Of a stretch of DNA of 64,000 bases, positions 11,601-22,600 are shown in pieces (the stretch's first letter is position 1; every line of letters starts with the position of its first letter). The position numbers and the translations under genes were made by a program. The stretch is from Neodiprion pinetum (lineage: Eukaryota > Arthropoda > Insecta > Hymenoptera > Diprionidae): the NCBI RefSeq assembly GCF_021155775.2, contig NC_060232.1, positions 38,916,089-38,980,088 of the forward strand. The letters run 5' to 3'. The notes beneath the pieces were generated by a model that ran no database searches, was not told where the DNA came from, and saw only the letters and a list, made by a program, of their open reading frames with translations.

Positions 11601-14600
11601 GTTACATGTATTTTGCATTCCAAAATTGAAACACATCCTCTTGTCCAGCAGTCTCCGACGCAAAAAGACGAACCTGAGGAACGAATTCGCCAGGATCGAC
11701 AGCCTGCAGGGCCTCAGGGTGGATCGCTCCCGAGGGAATCACCGATGGTATATTGTCACATATGCGGTCGAAGTTTCGGAACCAGGAGCATAAAGATCCA
11801 CGAACCTCAGTGCCTGAAGCGTTGGCAGGTGGAAAACGAAGGCCGACCTCCACCGCAGCGCAAGAAGGAGAAAACTCCAACTAATTCTTCAAGCTCATCC
11901 CCGGTGAGTCAAGGACGCTGCAGGAACAATTCGAATCGCTAATTTTGGTCCCAGTTTCCGCAGAAACACTAAGAAAAGACGACGTTTATATTTCCCTTAC
12001 ACCTGTGAAATCACACATTGTATGTCGTATGATGTATGTACAATTAATATGAACTTTGTTGTATTGTCTGTGATTTGTCCTGTATGTAAACAATTGTGTA
12101 TAGCCAGCGTATTTCGCCTTTGATAGATACGAGAATGAAAATAAACAAGGAGGCTTCCGACATGTGAAAGCCAACAAGCTTATGTTAGTATGGGACAATT
12201 AAGAGTTCAACATTTATAATGCAAGGATGAGCAGGGAAGAGTATGTCAATTTTTTAATTTCAAACAGACTTGGCAAATTATTTCGAGGACACGACTTTCG
12301 GCCAGTTTTTTTTACTTCTTCTCCTGATTTTAAGCAAAGGCCTGATTTGAGGAAAAATAATAATTACGAGTCGCGGTACAATGAAAGAAAGGAAAAGGAG
12401 AAAGAAAATCGATTCCCGATCACAGCTCTACGTAGTAAAAGAACGTGTATGGACAAAGCCAGTAAGCACTGTGGACATAACATTTATTGATTTTTTAAGG
12501 TTGTAATAGCCGCTGTATTATTTCCTGGTTTAATGATTCATATATGTTTATTGATTACCCCATGCACAGTTTCATGCGAATGGGAACCTGCTGCAGTGTC
12601 AATTAAACCAGAGAACAACACGGGCGATAGAACGATAACTCTCTACTCTGCTCACGATCGGTCTAACTCCAGCTAATAGTGAAAAATCAACTATATATTA
12701 TATTTTTTCATTATGTCGCAGGATACTCTTATATCGCAGAAGAAAACTGTCACGTGTTACATATGCGGCAGAGACTTCGGCTCTACCAGTATCGCCATCC
12801 ATGAACCACAGTGCCTTAGGAAATGGAACATAGAAAACGACAAGCTACCCCCTAGTCAGCGCCGAGAGCAACCAGAAAAACCGGATATCGTATTTACTTG
12901 TAAGTCTAATTCTTATGGTTCCGCAAATAAGTCAAGGTTACAACGACTCGAGTGCTTTCTTTTGATCGTTAATGGGATTCAAGCCTAGCAGTCGATAATA
13001 TATACTTCGCTTACGAAGGTCTTGTACTTATTTCCAAAAACTGATCTTTAAGATGATGTTCATAAACTACGTAGCTCTATTTTGGATACTTTTGAACTTC
13101 CCCCCTCACCTCATGTCGTCTATCGTGAATACATTTCTCAGCCTCCTCCCCCCTTCCCCCCTTTCCTCTACTGAAAGGCACTTGGTTTTTAAAAAAAAGT
13201 CACACATTAAAAAATTGATAAAGAAGCAATTATTTTTTTTTTTTTAATTCGTATTATTCTAAAACAACCGAAGGAGAAAATTGCGAGACTAGCCATGCAT
13301 GCAAATCATTTTTGAACATAGGTAAAGAATTGTACTCGTCTTTTCGTGATAATAAAGCCAAGTTTCAAGTGTACCTATTGCGTGGATACGTCATTGAAAT
13401 CGGTGACTGTAAAAAAGATAATATATTACGCGAGGAGAAATCAATTAGAGTGCGTCAATTGTAAAACCATGTACCGTAGACCAACAATAAGACACCCTAT
13501 GTAACGTAGCGTAACTTTTATCAACCCCCCCCCCCCCCCCCCCCATCAAACTTGCTACGTGGTTTATGGACAGGATCGTAAGGATAGCGTGGCGTTAACA
13601 AATTTCATTTGGGAAATTCCAGTTTTTTAAAACGTCTTTGATTAACGTTTGCTCAAATCCTATCACAGGTCGTTAATAAAGGCCTGTCCGCGTGATACTG
13701 TAATCGCTACCAGGCAGCATAATTTTTGACAATATAAATTGTATACCATTAAGGGGGAACACCAGTGAAATTTTGATAATATCGAGTTGTTCGTTTTTGA
13801 AATGACAAAAAAAGATGTGATCAAGAATTCTTTCCAACAGGATTTATATCACGGTAATATATGTTCTGACGAAAAAAATTGATTCATCTGAAATCATGAA
13901 AAAATGATCACATATTTTTTAGCTATTTCGAAAACGAAAAATTCGGTTTTATCGAAATTTCGGAAGAGTCCCCTCTTAGAAGAAAATAAGAAGTAACGCC
14001 CCAGGTAAATATCAGTGGAGTTCACTCGCAGGTACAACGATATATCCCAGGGTCAACGACATTCTCCTCTCTCTCTTTCATTCCGCTTCGACCATTGCCC
14101 ATTACCTGCGGGATCGATTATTTACCCCAAAAGCAGCCGTCCCCTGTTTCAGATCGTCGCGTTGCCTCTAGGCCGGGTTATTTGCTTTTAAATCGCTGTT
14201 GAGTGGCAGTTATTTTCTTGGAAATCGAAAAATATCTGATAACCCTCGTTAACCGTACGTTATAGATTCTTTGTTTTAAATTTAAATTCTTCCCATCTCA
14301 CACGCATTTCTCTAGTAACCATATAATATTCGAGCATTTTATAGTCGTCGTTAAATGAGTTTCACTCCTCGATACCCAATCCAACATTGATCCTATTGAT
14401 TTGAAATTCCTGTCGTAGCTGCAGAGTTCATTATTTGAACGTTCGTATAGCATATACAGATTTTTTAGCGTGTGGAGCTCTAACCGTCAGGCTGGGACAA
14501 TTGGGAATGGTGAAATACGCAGAAAATTAAACCGCAAGCGGGGATGTAAGTAGGGTTGAATTTTTATTTCCAGATGATGAAGCCGGGGTAAAGATGATCG

Positions 14601-15869
14601 ATTACGCAGCTACAGCGGAAGCGAACTGGCGATCCCACCTGGGACAGCTGGTTCCTTGTAAACGGTGCGGACGGACCTTTAATCCTGACCGTGTCGCCAT
14701 TCACGAACGTGGCTGCAAAGGAACCCGTTGAATTTCTTCACTAAATCTGCTATTGTTTACCGTACAATTGTACATACATAAACACCTCGGCATAGGCGTA
14801 ACACTTCCCAACCGCATGACACGAGGAAGGCTGAGGCGGGAAAATTCAAAACACCGAAGAATATAACTTTCGCTGCAAATATATAAATAACCCTTCGACC
14901 GTACAACGTCTCCGAAAATAATTGCGGTTACCTTAAGTTTTTCAAATCAGGCACTTGAACACGCTCGAGAATTAGCTGTTACATTCAATAGTTATCAGTG
15001 TAGGCACCTTTTTTGTTATACCCATGACCATGCCGTGTTGTGATGCAGCAATAAAGGAATGTCACTGCATCGAAATAAATATCTGGCATCCAAGTACACG
15101 GTCAGAATTGGTCCTGTGTTATTTTATTTTACATTTGCAATGATCGGATCGTTTGGATGTTAATGAGTCCACGAATGGATAAGCGTGATGATCACGGTGT
15201 TTTGAGTGATACGCACATAGCGGTATAGAACACAGAGTTTTAATACACACAGCTGTGCACGGTGAAAAAGGAGAAGCAATATTAAAAAAAAAAATAACGA
15301 GGAAAAAAAATTGAAAAATCATTCACGTAAGAGGATAAACAGAAATAGTAACTTCACGTAAAGTGTATATTATACCTATGCGTGCGCAATCATGCGAATT
15401 CGCAAAACTCGACGGGAATAAATCTTTACTATTTCCATCTTTTGAATGTGTTTAAGATATTTTGTTTTACCTCTGATTTTTTAAATTCAATCACAATTAT
15501 ATGAATATTTATTAACCGCTTATGTACACACGCATAATGTATTGATTTGAAAAAATATATAACATATATCTTTGCAGAAAAAAAATAATTATTTGTTTGA
15601 ATAACTATTTGTTATTTCTTTAAGAATTCCTGACGTTATTTTGTGTAGGCTACAGATGAATATTTTTATTTTCAGCCGAAGGTGATTGCGATTTTATCGC
15701 AACATTTCATAGGATATGGGAAAATCATCTTAATTCGTTGAAGCCTTGTCGAACTTGTGGAAGAACCTTCAGAAATGACGCTTTGCTCAAACACGAACCG
15801 CACTGCAATGGCTCCTACTATAAAAAGAGGATCAGACGTTCTGTAGGAGTAAAAACAAGAAGGAAATGA
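5656..15869 (+). CDS. Multi C2HC zinc-finger protein, ZNF474/ZC2HC1-like, 5' end uncertain
   Basis: Protein with repeated C2HC fingers of the zf-C2HC_2 type; its molecular job is poorly known, and vertebrate relatives are often testis- or cilium-linked. Exons: about 5656-6979, 11274-11393, 11498-11587, 11649-11903, 12722-12899, then either 14574-14731 or 15676-15869. The long first exon is Ser/Arg/Lys-rich and ends in finger 1 (CYICSREFG ... HEPKC). Finger 2 (CSRCGRTF), finger 3 (CHICGRSFG), finger 4 (CYICGRDFG) and a fifth in either last exon follow. Fingers 1, 3 and 4 are each followed by a KW..EN...PP.QR tail typical of the family. The frame is open from 5627 but the first ATG is at 5861. 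The sequence before it still looks coding, and an acceptor at 5654-5655 is plausible, so an upstream exon probably supplies the start. A CKTCGR motif near 6605 looks like a decayed finger. Confidence 0.85.
6980..11273 (+). other. 4.3-kb first visible intron of the zinc-finger gene
   Basis: Donor GTAAGA at 6980, acceptor TTTCAG at 11268-11273. AT-rich; no exon or RNA gene recognised. It contains the large foldback element at 8975-9590. Confidence 0.7.
8975..9590. mobile_element. Foldback (long inverted repeat) element
   Basis: Arm 1 (about 9008-9195, starting ACGAACCCTTCGAAAAGTTA) is repeated as its reverse complement at about 9370-9556 (ending TAACTTTTCGAAGGGTAC). Long identical runs include CTCAAACGAAG, TCCGGTTTGAATTTTTCAAA and ATATCTCGAAAACT. 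About 175 bp of unrelated DNA separate the arms. There is no coding capacity, so this is a non-autonomous element or the relic of two opposed copies. The outer limits are approximate. Confidence 0.75.
11904..12721 (+). other. Intron of the zinc-finger gene
   Basis: Donor GTGAGT, acceptor TCGCAG. A charged open stretch at about 12227-12490 lacks flanking splice sites in a matching phase, so I did not call it an exon. Confidence 0.6.
13525..13544 (+). repeat. 20-bp homopolymeric C tract
   Basis: An uninterrupted run of 20 C residues inside an AT-rich intron. Length may be unreliable because such runs are prone to sequencing error. Confidence 0.9.
13749..13978. mobile_element. Palindromic MITE
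   Basis: The left 58 bp (TTAAGGGGGAACACCAGTGA onward) pair with the reverse complement of the right end (ending GTCCCCTCTTA). Shared blocks include GAAATTT.GATAA and TCGTTTT.GAAAT. The total is about 230 bp with no open frame. The ends include TTAA/CTTA, compatible with a TA- or TTA-type target, which I cannot settle. Confidence 0.7.
14574..14731 (+). CDS. Alternative last exon A of the C2HC zinc-finger gene
   Basis: It starts after a TTTATTTCCAG acceptor and completes a Tyr codon with the T left by exon 12722-12899. It encodes 51 residues with one finger (CKRCGRTFNPDRVAIHERGC) and stops at TGA 14729-14731. AATAAA lies at 15050-15055. The finger is of the CxRCGRTF subtype, like finger 2. Confidence 0.82.
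14732..15675 (+). other. 3' UTR of the exon A form and intron of the exon B form
   Basis: Contains AATAAA at 15050-15055 after last exon A. The rest is AT-rich with no other feature recognised. Confidence 0.55.
15050..15055 (+). promoter_or_regulatory. Polyadenylation signal for the exon A transcript
   Basis: AATAAA in CAGCAATAAAGG, about 320 bp after the exon A stop. A second candidate lies about 25 bp further on. Confidence 0.5.
15676..15869 (+). CDS. Alternative last exon B of the C2HC zinc-finger gene
   Basis: It follows a TTATTTTCAG acceptor and is in the same phase as exon A, completing a Ser codon with the same upstream T. It encodes a related finger (CRTCGRTF, then HEPHC) and a basic tail rich in Lys and Arg, with its own TGA. 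AATAAA follows at 16291-16296. Because exon A ends in a stop, B can only be used by skipping A or through alternative polyadenylation. Confidence 0.8.
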
Positions 15870-16615
15870 AGAAGAGATGCATATTACATTCATTTCAGTT
15901 CACTAATGCGATTATATACTTACAACTAATATCAGAATTTGAATATTTATGCTAGTACAATAGTACATAATACGTTGTAGACAAATACATGTAATCATGT
16001 TAATCGAAGACGATAAACGTTTATACTATATAAGAGAGTCGTAAGAATACAGGTTCCATTGAGATCATCCTGTACGTCGAAGCAAACCAAACATAGTAAA
16101 TAGAGTTAAGAATATTGTTGCACAATATTACAAAACCTGGTGTGTTGCACGCAGATCATGCAGATTGACGAGTAAATGCAATGTAAGCAAAGCCGGAAGA
16201 TAGTAACTGCGACGCGACGACGAGTGACGCATTGAACGTGAGATGAATATTTTTCGTTGGGTAGAGTCGGTTGTTGTTTGAAAAAAGAATAATAAAACTA
16301 GTGAGAAAAAAAACTAACATTAATTCATTTTTCTTATGTTAATTAATCGCGGATAACGCAACCCTAATCCTCCAATGATAGCATACAAGCTCATTTAGAG
16401 ATTGGTTTGGTTATTTCACAGCGTCAGCATCCGTCAGGTGGCAGCAGTTTTCCGACGCCGTTATATTTTTTGTGCATGCGTGAAAATCAGAGCTCTGATT
16501 GGTCGGATTTAGTGTGGAGAGTGTGTGTATTGCTACGCGCGCGCCATCTAGGACGTACGAACAGAGATAGTGACAGAGATAGCCCTCTTACTGCACTCTG
16601 GTCCGCTTGACTATT
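15870..16615 (+). other. 3' UTR of the exon B transcript and eEF2 upstream region
   Basis: AATAAA at 16291-16296 is the likely end of the zinc-finger transcript. From about 16400 the sequence becomes GC-richer, as expected for the eEF2 promoter. No coding frame is supported. Confidence 0.5.
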
Positions 16616-16622
16616 CTTTCCC
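16616..16622 (+). promoter_or_regulatory. Likely eEF2 transcription start (TCT/TOP motif)
   Basis: TATTCTTTCCCAG fits the polypyrimidine TCT initiator (YYC+1TTTYY) used by translation-machinery genes, about 75 bp upstream of the ATG. An mRNA starting at this C would carry a 5' terminal oligopyrimidine tract. eEF2 is a known TOP mRNA in animals; use of this site here is inferred. Confidence 0.55.
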
Positions 16623-16690
16623 AGGGAGTCCGCCGTTGTTGGCGCACGTATATTTCTGACCAGGCTAACGAAAATCGGACAACATCCAAA

Positions 16691-19600
16691 ATGGTAAGTA
16701 GAATTTTAGCATGATAATGGATAAATCGAATTCCGCATGAATCGGAGAGTGAAATAACGTGTTTATTTTTTACACCCGAGCGTCGGGGAGTAATGAAAGA
16801 AATTAAAAACTCCAGGATTGCTCTGGATTGCGCAACCCTCCGAACGTCATTGCTTGAGAATGAATTACCATTCTCGACAAGGACCTATCCTAATAAGAAT
16901 TACGCCGAACCCTCTTCCATATTCTTAACGGCTATATGCTTCCAAATTTCGTATGTCGAATCCGAACTGAACGATGCAAATCTGTAGAATATGTCGATCG
17001 CATCCCTCACAGACATTGCCCGACAACGTGTCACAAGCCAACATGACGATCCTCTTGCCATGTTCACCAGTTTTCTCGAGTTTACATGCTCTCACAATAT
17101 TGGCCGAGCCTTGCTTATACGCATTATTAATTATAGCTTTTCCCACGGACTCTCCTACTTTTCGAAATTCTAGGCGATTAATTTACCAATATGGAAGAGA
17201 GAGTATCAATATTCCGGAAGAGAAATGAAAGTAGAAGCGAAAAAAGTTTAACTGAAGCTACATATGGGTATATTTGTTTAATGGACGACCAACTACCAAA
17301 CTTAATCATATCTATTCAGATACTAATCTTAGATTAGGATACCCGTCTCTAAATTAAACAATATGTTTGGAATCTTACTAGGTAATATGTACTATATCTG
17401 ACAAAAGCATACTAGGGATATCCAAGCTTCTCCAAATATTTGACCAAAGGAGGCAACCGTTGATAATTAACTGTTGTCTGGAAAATATTTTTAATCCTAA
17501 CAGTTAGGATTGCAGTATGACCTTTAAACCAATTAGTTTTTATTTACTGTGGAAATATCTATTTATCTAATCATGCTTATGAACAGGCTAAGAAAACTCC
17601 TTCATTGTCCACTGACTACAGGCTATTTTCAATTTCATAATTTATTTTTTCTACCATAACTTTATGTTGCTATGAGAAACATTTTGTTTTGCAATTACCT
17701 GAACAAAGTTGCCAATCATTACTAGCAGAGTTTAAATTAATTGAAAAATAAACTTGGCTTATGTGTATTTAAGAAAATTTATGATTATACTTTAGGTGAA
17801 CTTCACAGTAGACGAGATCCGTGGGATGATGGACAAAAAGAAAAACATCCGAAACATGTCCGTCATCGCCCACGTCGATCACGGAAAGTCAACATTGACT
17901 GACTCCCTTGTTTCTAAGGCCGGTATTATTGCCGGTGCTAAAGCTGGTGAGACCCGATTCACAGACACTCGCAAAGATGAACAGGAACGTTGCATTACCA
18001 TCAAATCAACGTGAGTATTTAGTTTATTTTTTCAAATATTGCTATTACAGCATTTGATAACAGAAACTGATTTATTTAAGTATTCGGATAGCTCAAATCT
18101 GCTACTGATATTACATTCATTTTACAATACTATTCTTTAGTGCCATATCCATGTACTTTGAACTTGACGAGAAGGACTGCGTTTTCATCACGAATCCAGA
18201 CCAACGTGACAAAGAAGAGAAAGGATTCTTGATTAATTTGATTGACTCTCCTGGGCACGTAGATTTCTCAAGTGAGGTAACGGCTGCTCTGCGTGTTACT
18301 GACGGAGCTCTTGTCGTCGTCGATTGTGTTTCTGGTAAGCTGGATTGTATATAATTTTCTGTACACCTTCCAGCACACCAGGGCAACTCTGTAGTGCGCC
18401 GAACAATTTTTCTTGAAAAGCTGTTCCGTGCACTTTGACAGTGTTTGCAGTGCATTTATGGAAGAAGATCAAATATGTCACTTTGTTTAAACGCTGTCAG
18501 TGGACCTCTATCTTTATGTCCGATACTGGCATGCTACGACCTTGTTCCTACAAAACAAATTAATTCCTTTGAATTGTGTTTGATAAAAATCACAATGACC
18601 AAGTTGTGTTGGATTTCAATTGGCTACTTTTCTGCAGGAGTGTGCGTACAGACCGAAACAGTACTTCGTCAAGCTATTGCCGAACGTATCAAGCCTGTAT
18701 TGTTCATGAACAAAATGGACCGTGCTTTGCTTGAGCTGCAGTTGGAAAGTGAAGATTTGTACCAGACTTTCCAGCGTATTGTTGAAAATGTGAATGTCAT
18801 CATTGCCACCTACTCAGACGACGATGGTCCCATGGGAGAAGTTCGTGTAAGTTATCCGTGCTGTGTGAATAATACCCTAACAAATTCCACAATTCATCAC
18901 CGTCAATTAATAATTTGTAGATTGAACCAATTAAAATATTAATTTTTCCTTTCTAAAGGTTGACCCTAGCAAGGGATCTGTGGGCTTCGGGTCTGGACTC
19001 CATGGATGGGCATTTACATTGAAACAGTTTTCCGAAATGTATGCTGAGAAATTCAAGATTGATGTTGTGAAACTGATGAATCGACTCTGGGGTGAATCCT
19101 TTTTCAACCCAAAGACCAAGAAGTGGAGCAAGCAAAAGGAAGCTGACAACAAGCGGTCCTTCTGCATGTATGTCCTTGATCCCATCTACAAGGTAATTCT
19201 AAAACATATTATGTATATTGTGTCTCAAGTTTATTGATTACTGAACGAAAGACAATGCATTGAAACAACAAAGTTTTCACTGTACTATCAATTGATGTTT
19301 CTAGAGTATTATGCACATTTAGAATGCATTTTTATTCTTTTGTGTAGTCTAAAGTGACTAACAAACTGCAAGTATAATAGAGTATGTCAGTGTGATTCAG
19401 TTCTATGGCTATTTTAGTATTCGTTACACGAAGTACATGTTTACTTATGAAATATGTTTTTTTTTTTCAGGTATTCGACTGCATCATGAACTACAAGAAA
19501 GACGAAGCTGAGAGTCTATTGCAAAAGTTGGGCATCACTTTGAAGCCTGAAGACAAGGACAAGGATGGCAAGGCCCTCCTTAAGGTGAGCCTATCAACAC

Positions 19601-22600
19601 TTCATATAGAGTTATATTCAATAGTTTTGTGAAATACCACAAAGAAACGGCAATAATTTGTTGCTTATATGATGAATACTATATTAATTTCTGACACCTC
19701 TTCTGAACCGTTGTGAGGTAATCTATAAGCTAAATCTGACATCGCGTGAATAAGCGCATTCAAACGTTGCTCACAAGAAATGTTGTTTTGATTTTCTTCA
19801 CGAAAAATTATTATTTTCCAGGTCGTTATGAGAACTTGGCTGCCTGCCGGAGAAGCACTGCTTCAGATGATAGCTATCCACTTGCCATCTCCCGTTGTAG
19901 CTCAGAAATATCGTATGGAGATGTTGTACGAAGGTCCTCATGATGACGAAGCTGCTCTTGGCATCAAGGTAAAACTCCTCTACCTTCCGTGTAGTCATTA
20001 TCATTTTCTGTCTCTACGTGATGATTGTTCTTCACAGACCTGTTCTGATATCTAGTGAATGACATTAAGAACGGCCAACTGACTTGTTACATACAAACAG
20101 AATCTCGCTCCTTCTATTGTAACAAAATCAGTAATAGAGGTTAATTCGATTTTGCAGAACTGTGACCCTAATGCTCCCCTCATGATGTATGTTTCGAAAA
20201 TGGTACCAACCTCTGACAAGGGACGTTTCTACGCTTTCGGACGAGTTTTCTCAGGAAAAGTATGCACCGGAATGAAGGCTCGCATCATGGGACCCAACTT
20301 CACTCCAGGAAAGAAGGAAGATTTGTACGAAAAGGCCATCCAACGTACTATTTTGATGATGGGACGTTACGTAGAGGCCATTGAAGATGTGCCATCTGGT
20401 GAGTGTCCGAAGGCATTCAACTTTCTTCCAGCTTTTGCAGCTGATGTAGTACTTGACTAAAAATAAAATATTCTTCGACGTTGTTCATTGATTGATTTGT
20501 AAACGAATGATGATTGTTCTTCACAGACCTGTTCTGATATGAAATGAAAGACAGAAAGAACGGCCAACTGACAGTAACGATGTACAGTTATGATAACGTT
20601 TTTTGCTCAATGAATACGTCATTTAATCACCGCTTGTTCAACCATAGGTAACATTTGTGGACTCGTCGGTGTTGATCAATTCTTGGTCAAGACTGGAACC
20701 ATCACCACCTTCAAAGACGCGCACAACATGAAGGTCATGAAATTCTCAGTATCGCCCGTCGTTCGCGTTGCTGTTGAGCCCAAGAATCCTGCCGATTTGC
20801 CCAAACTCGTCGAAGGTCTGTACATACTGATTAATTTGTGATAATAAATTATACCAATTATGATAAATTTACAATTTGTGAGACGGACCGTATTTTCATG
20901 CTAGGAAAATTGTCTGCGATCAACAAAGTAAACAAAGAATTGATTCACAGGATTGAAGCGTTTGGCCAAATCCGATCCCATGGTCCAGTGTATTATTGAG
21001 GAATCTGGAGAGCATATCATTGCTGGTGCTGGTGAACTCCATCTTGAAATTTGTCTAAAGGATCTTGAAGATGACCATGCTTGCATTCCCATCAAGAAAT
21101 CCGATCCTGTTGTATCCTACCGTGAAACAGTGTCAGAGGAATCAGACCAGATGTGTCTGTCCAAATCGCCCAACAAACACAATCGTCTTTTCATGAAAGC
21201 TCAACCTATGCCAGATGGCCTTGCCGAAGATATTGACAACGTAAGTGATCGTTTGAAATATGTATATAATTTCATTTCAATCGGAAGAATTTGAAATATT
21301 TTGCCGTAGGGTTTTTGTTATTGGAATGTAACAATTTTCTCGAATAGTACAGTTCCGATGCAATTTTTTTTGTTTCAATTCTTTGTATCTTTGTAATTGC
21401 GTTCAAATTGAGGAGTTTTGTAGCATAGCTTCATTCCATTCCAAATGAAATAATCTTTCGGCTTATCCTTCTTAATTACATCAAATTGGCATGGATTTTC
21501 ATAGGGAGATGTCAATCCAAGAGACGATTTTAAAGTTCGTGCGCGTTACTTGTGCGACAAGTACGATTATGACATCACCGAGGCAAGAAAAATCTGGTGC
21601 TTTGGTCCTGATGGAACTGGACCAAATATTCTACTTGACTGTACAAAGGGAGTACAATATCTTAACGAAATCAAGGATTCCGTAGTCGCTGGTTTCCAGT
21701 GGGCCGCCAAAGAGGTAATCAATCGTTCTGTGATTTTTCAATGAAGATATGATTCGATGTGTAAATTTAGATATTCAAATGACTAACTTATTAAATGATG
21801 AAAAAACTCGTTTGAGCACTGGGTTATGAGAAACCGTGATTATCATTGACACACTGATCTAATATTTAAAAAATTCATTTTATTTCTAAACAACGTGCAT
21901 ACGAAATAATTTTGGATACTATCCCATCTGTTAACAGGGTGTTCTGTCCGAAGAGAACTTGAGAGGCGTTCGTTTCAACATTTACGACGTCACACTACAC
22001 GCTGATGCTATTCATAGAGGTGGTGGACAGATCATTCCCACCACGAGACGGTGTCTGTACGCCTGTCTGCTCACCGCTGCCCCACGACTTATGGAGCCCG
22101 TATATCTTTGCGAAATCCAGGTGTGTAGCAGTTGTTTTATCCTTTTCGTAATTCACGAAAGAGATGCCTATTTTGATGAATAAGAATTCTCGACCTCGTA
22201 TATAATCTATTATAGAATCTTGGTGATCGGTCAATTAAGTAAACGTATTTTTAGTTAACGTTTCGACCCGGATATGGGCCCTCCTCAGAAAGATTTATTT
22301 ATTTAACTGTCAAGAACAACAAAAAATTTTTTTTAAATAATAATACTAGAAGTACAATCAGACATTAAATATTGTAGATGTAATACTCTTAGGGCTATTA
22401 TATATTATTGGTTAGTAAGAACAATTTGATTAATTGAAAAAAGAATGGCTTAAAGTGTTATTTACCTTTTTTTATAAGTAAGTGGACTAAGATGTAGTCG
22501 AATTCACAATTTACAATTAGTGGAGACAATGTTCTTTGAGTGACGGTAGTCAATGTCAATCTTCTAATTATTTTACATGTAGGAGTTAATAGTTGGAAGT

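Larger units (their letters stand above)
12900..14573 (+). other. Intron of the zinc-finger gene
   Basis: Runs from GTAAGT at 12900 to the acceptor of last exon A. It holds the C tract at 13525-13544 and the palindromic element at 13749-13978. No other gene seen. Confidence 0.65.

Noticed and set aside
12227..12490. Charged open frame inside a zinc-finger gene intron, possible cassette exon
   Set aside because: The best acceptor is AAG, and no donor in a phase matching the flanking phase-0 exons was found.
18011..18140. TTGATAA and CTGA motifs in eEF2 intron 2
   Set aside because: Box C is imperfect and the last CTGA lies only 33 nt before the acceptor, too close for an intronic snoRNA.
20816..20950. 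Possible C/D snoRNA in eEF2 intron 9 (TATGATAAAT)
   Set aside because: No CTGA at a suitable distance before the acceptor.
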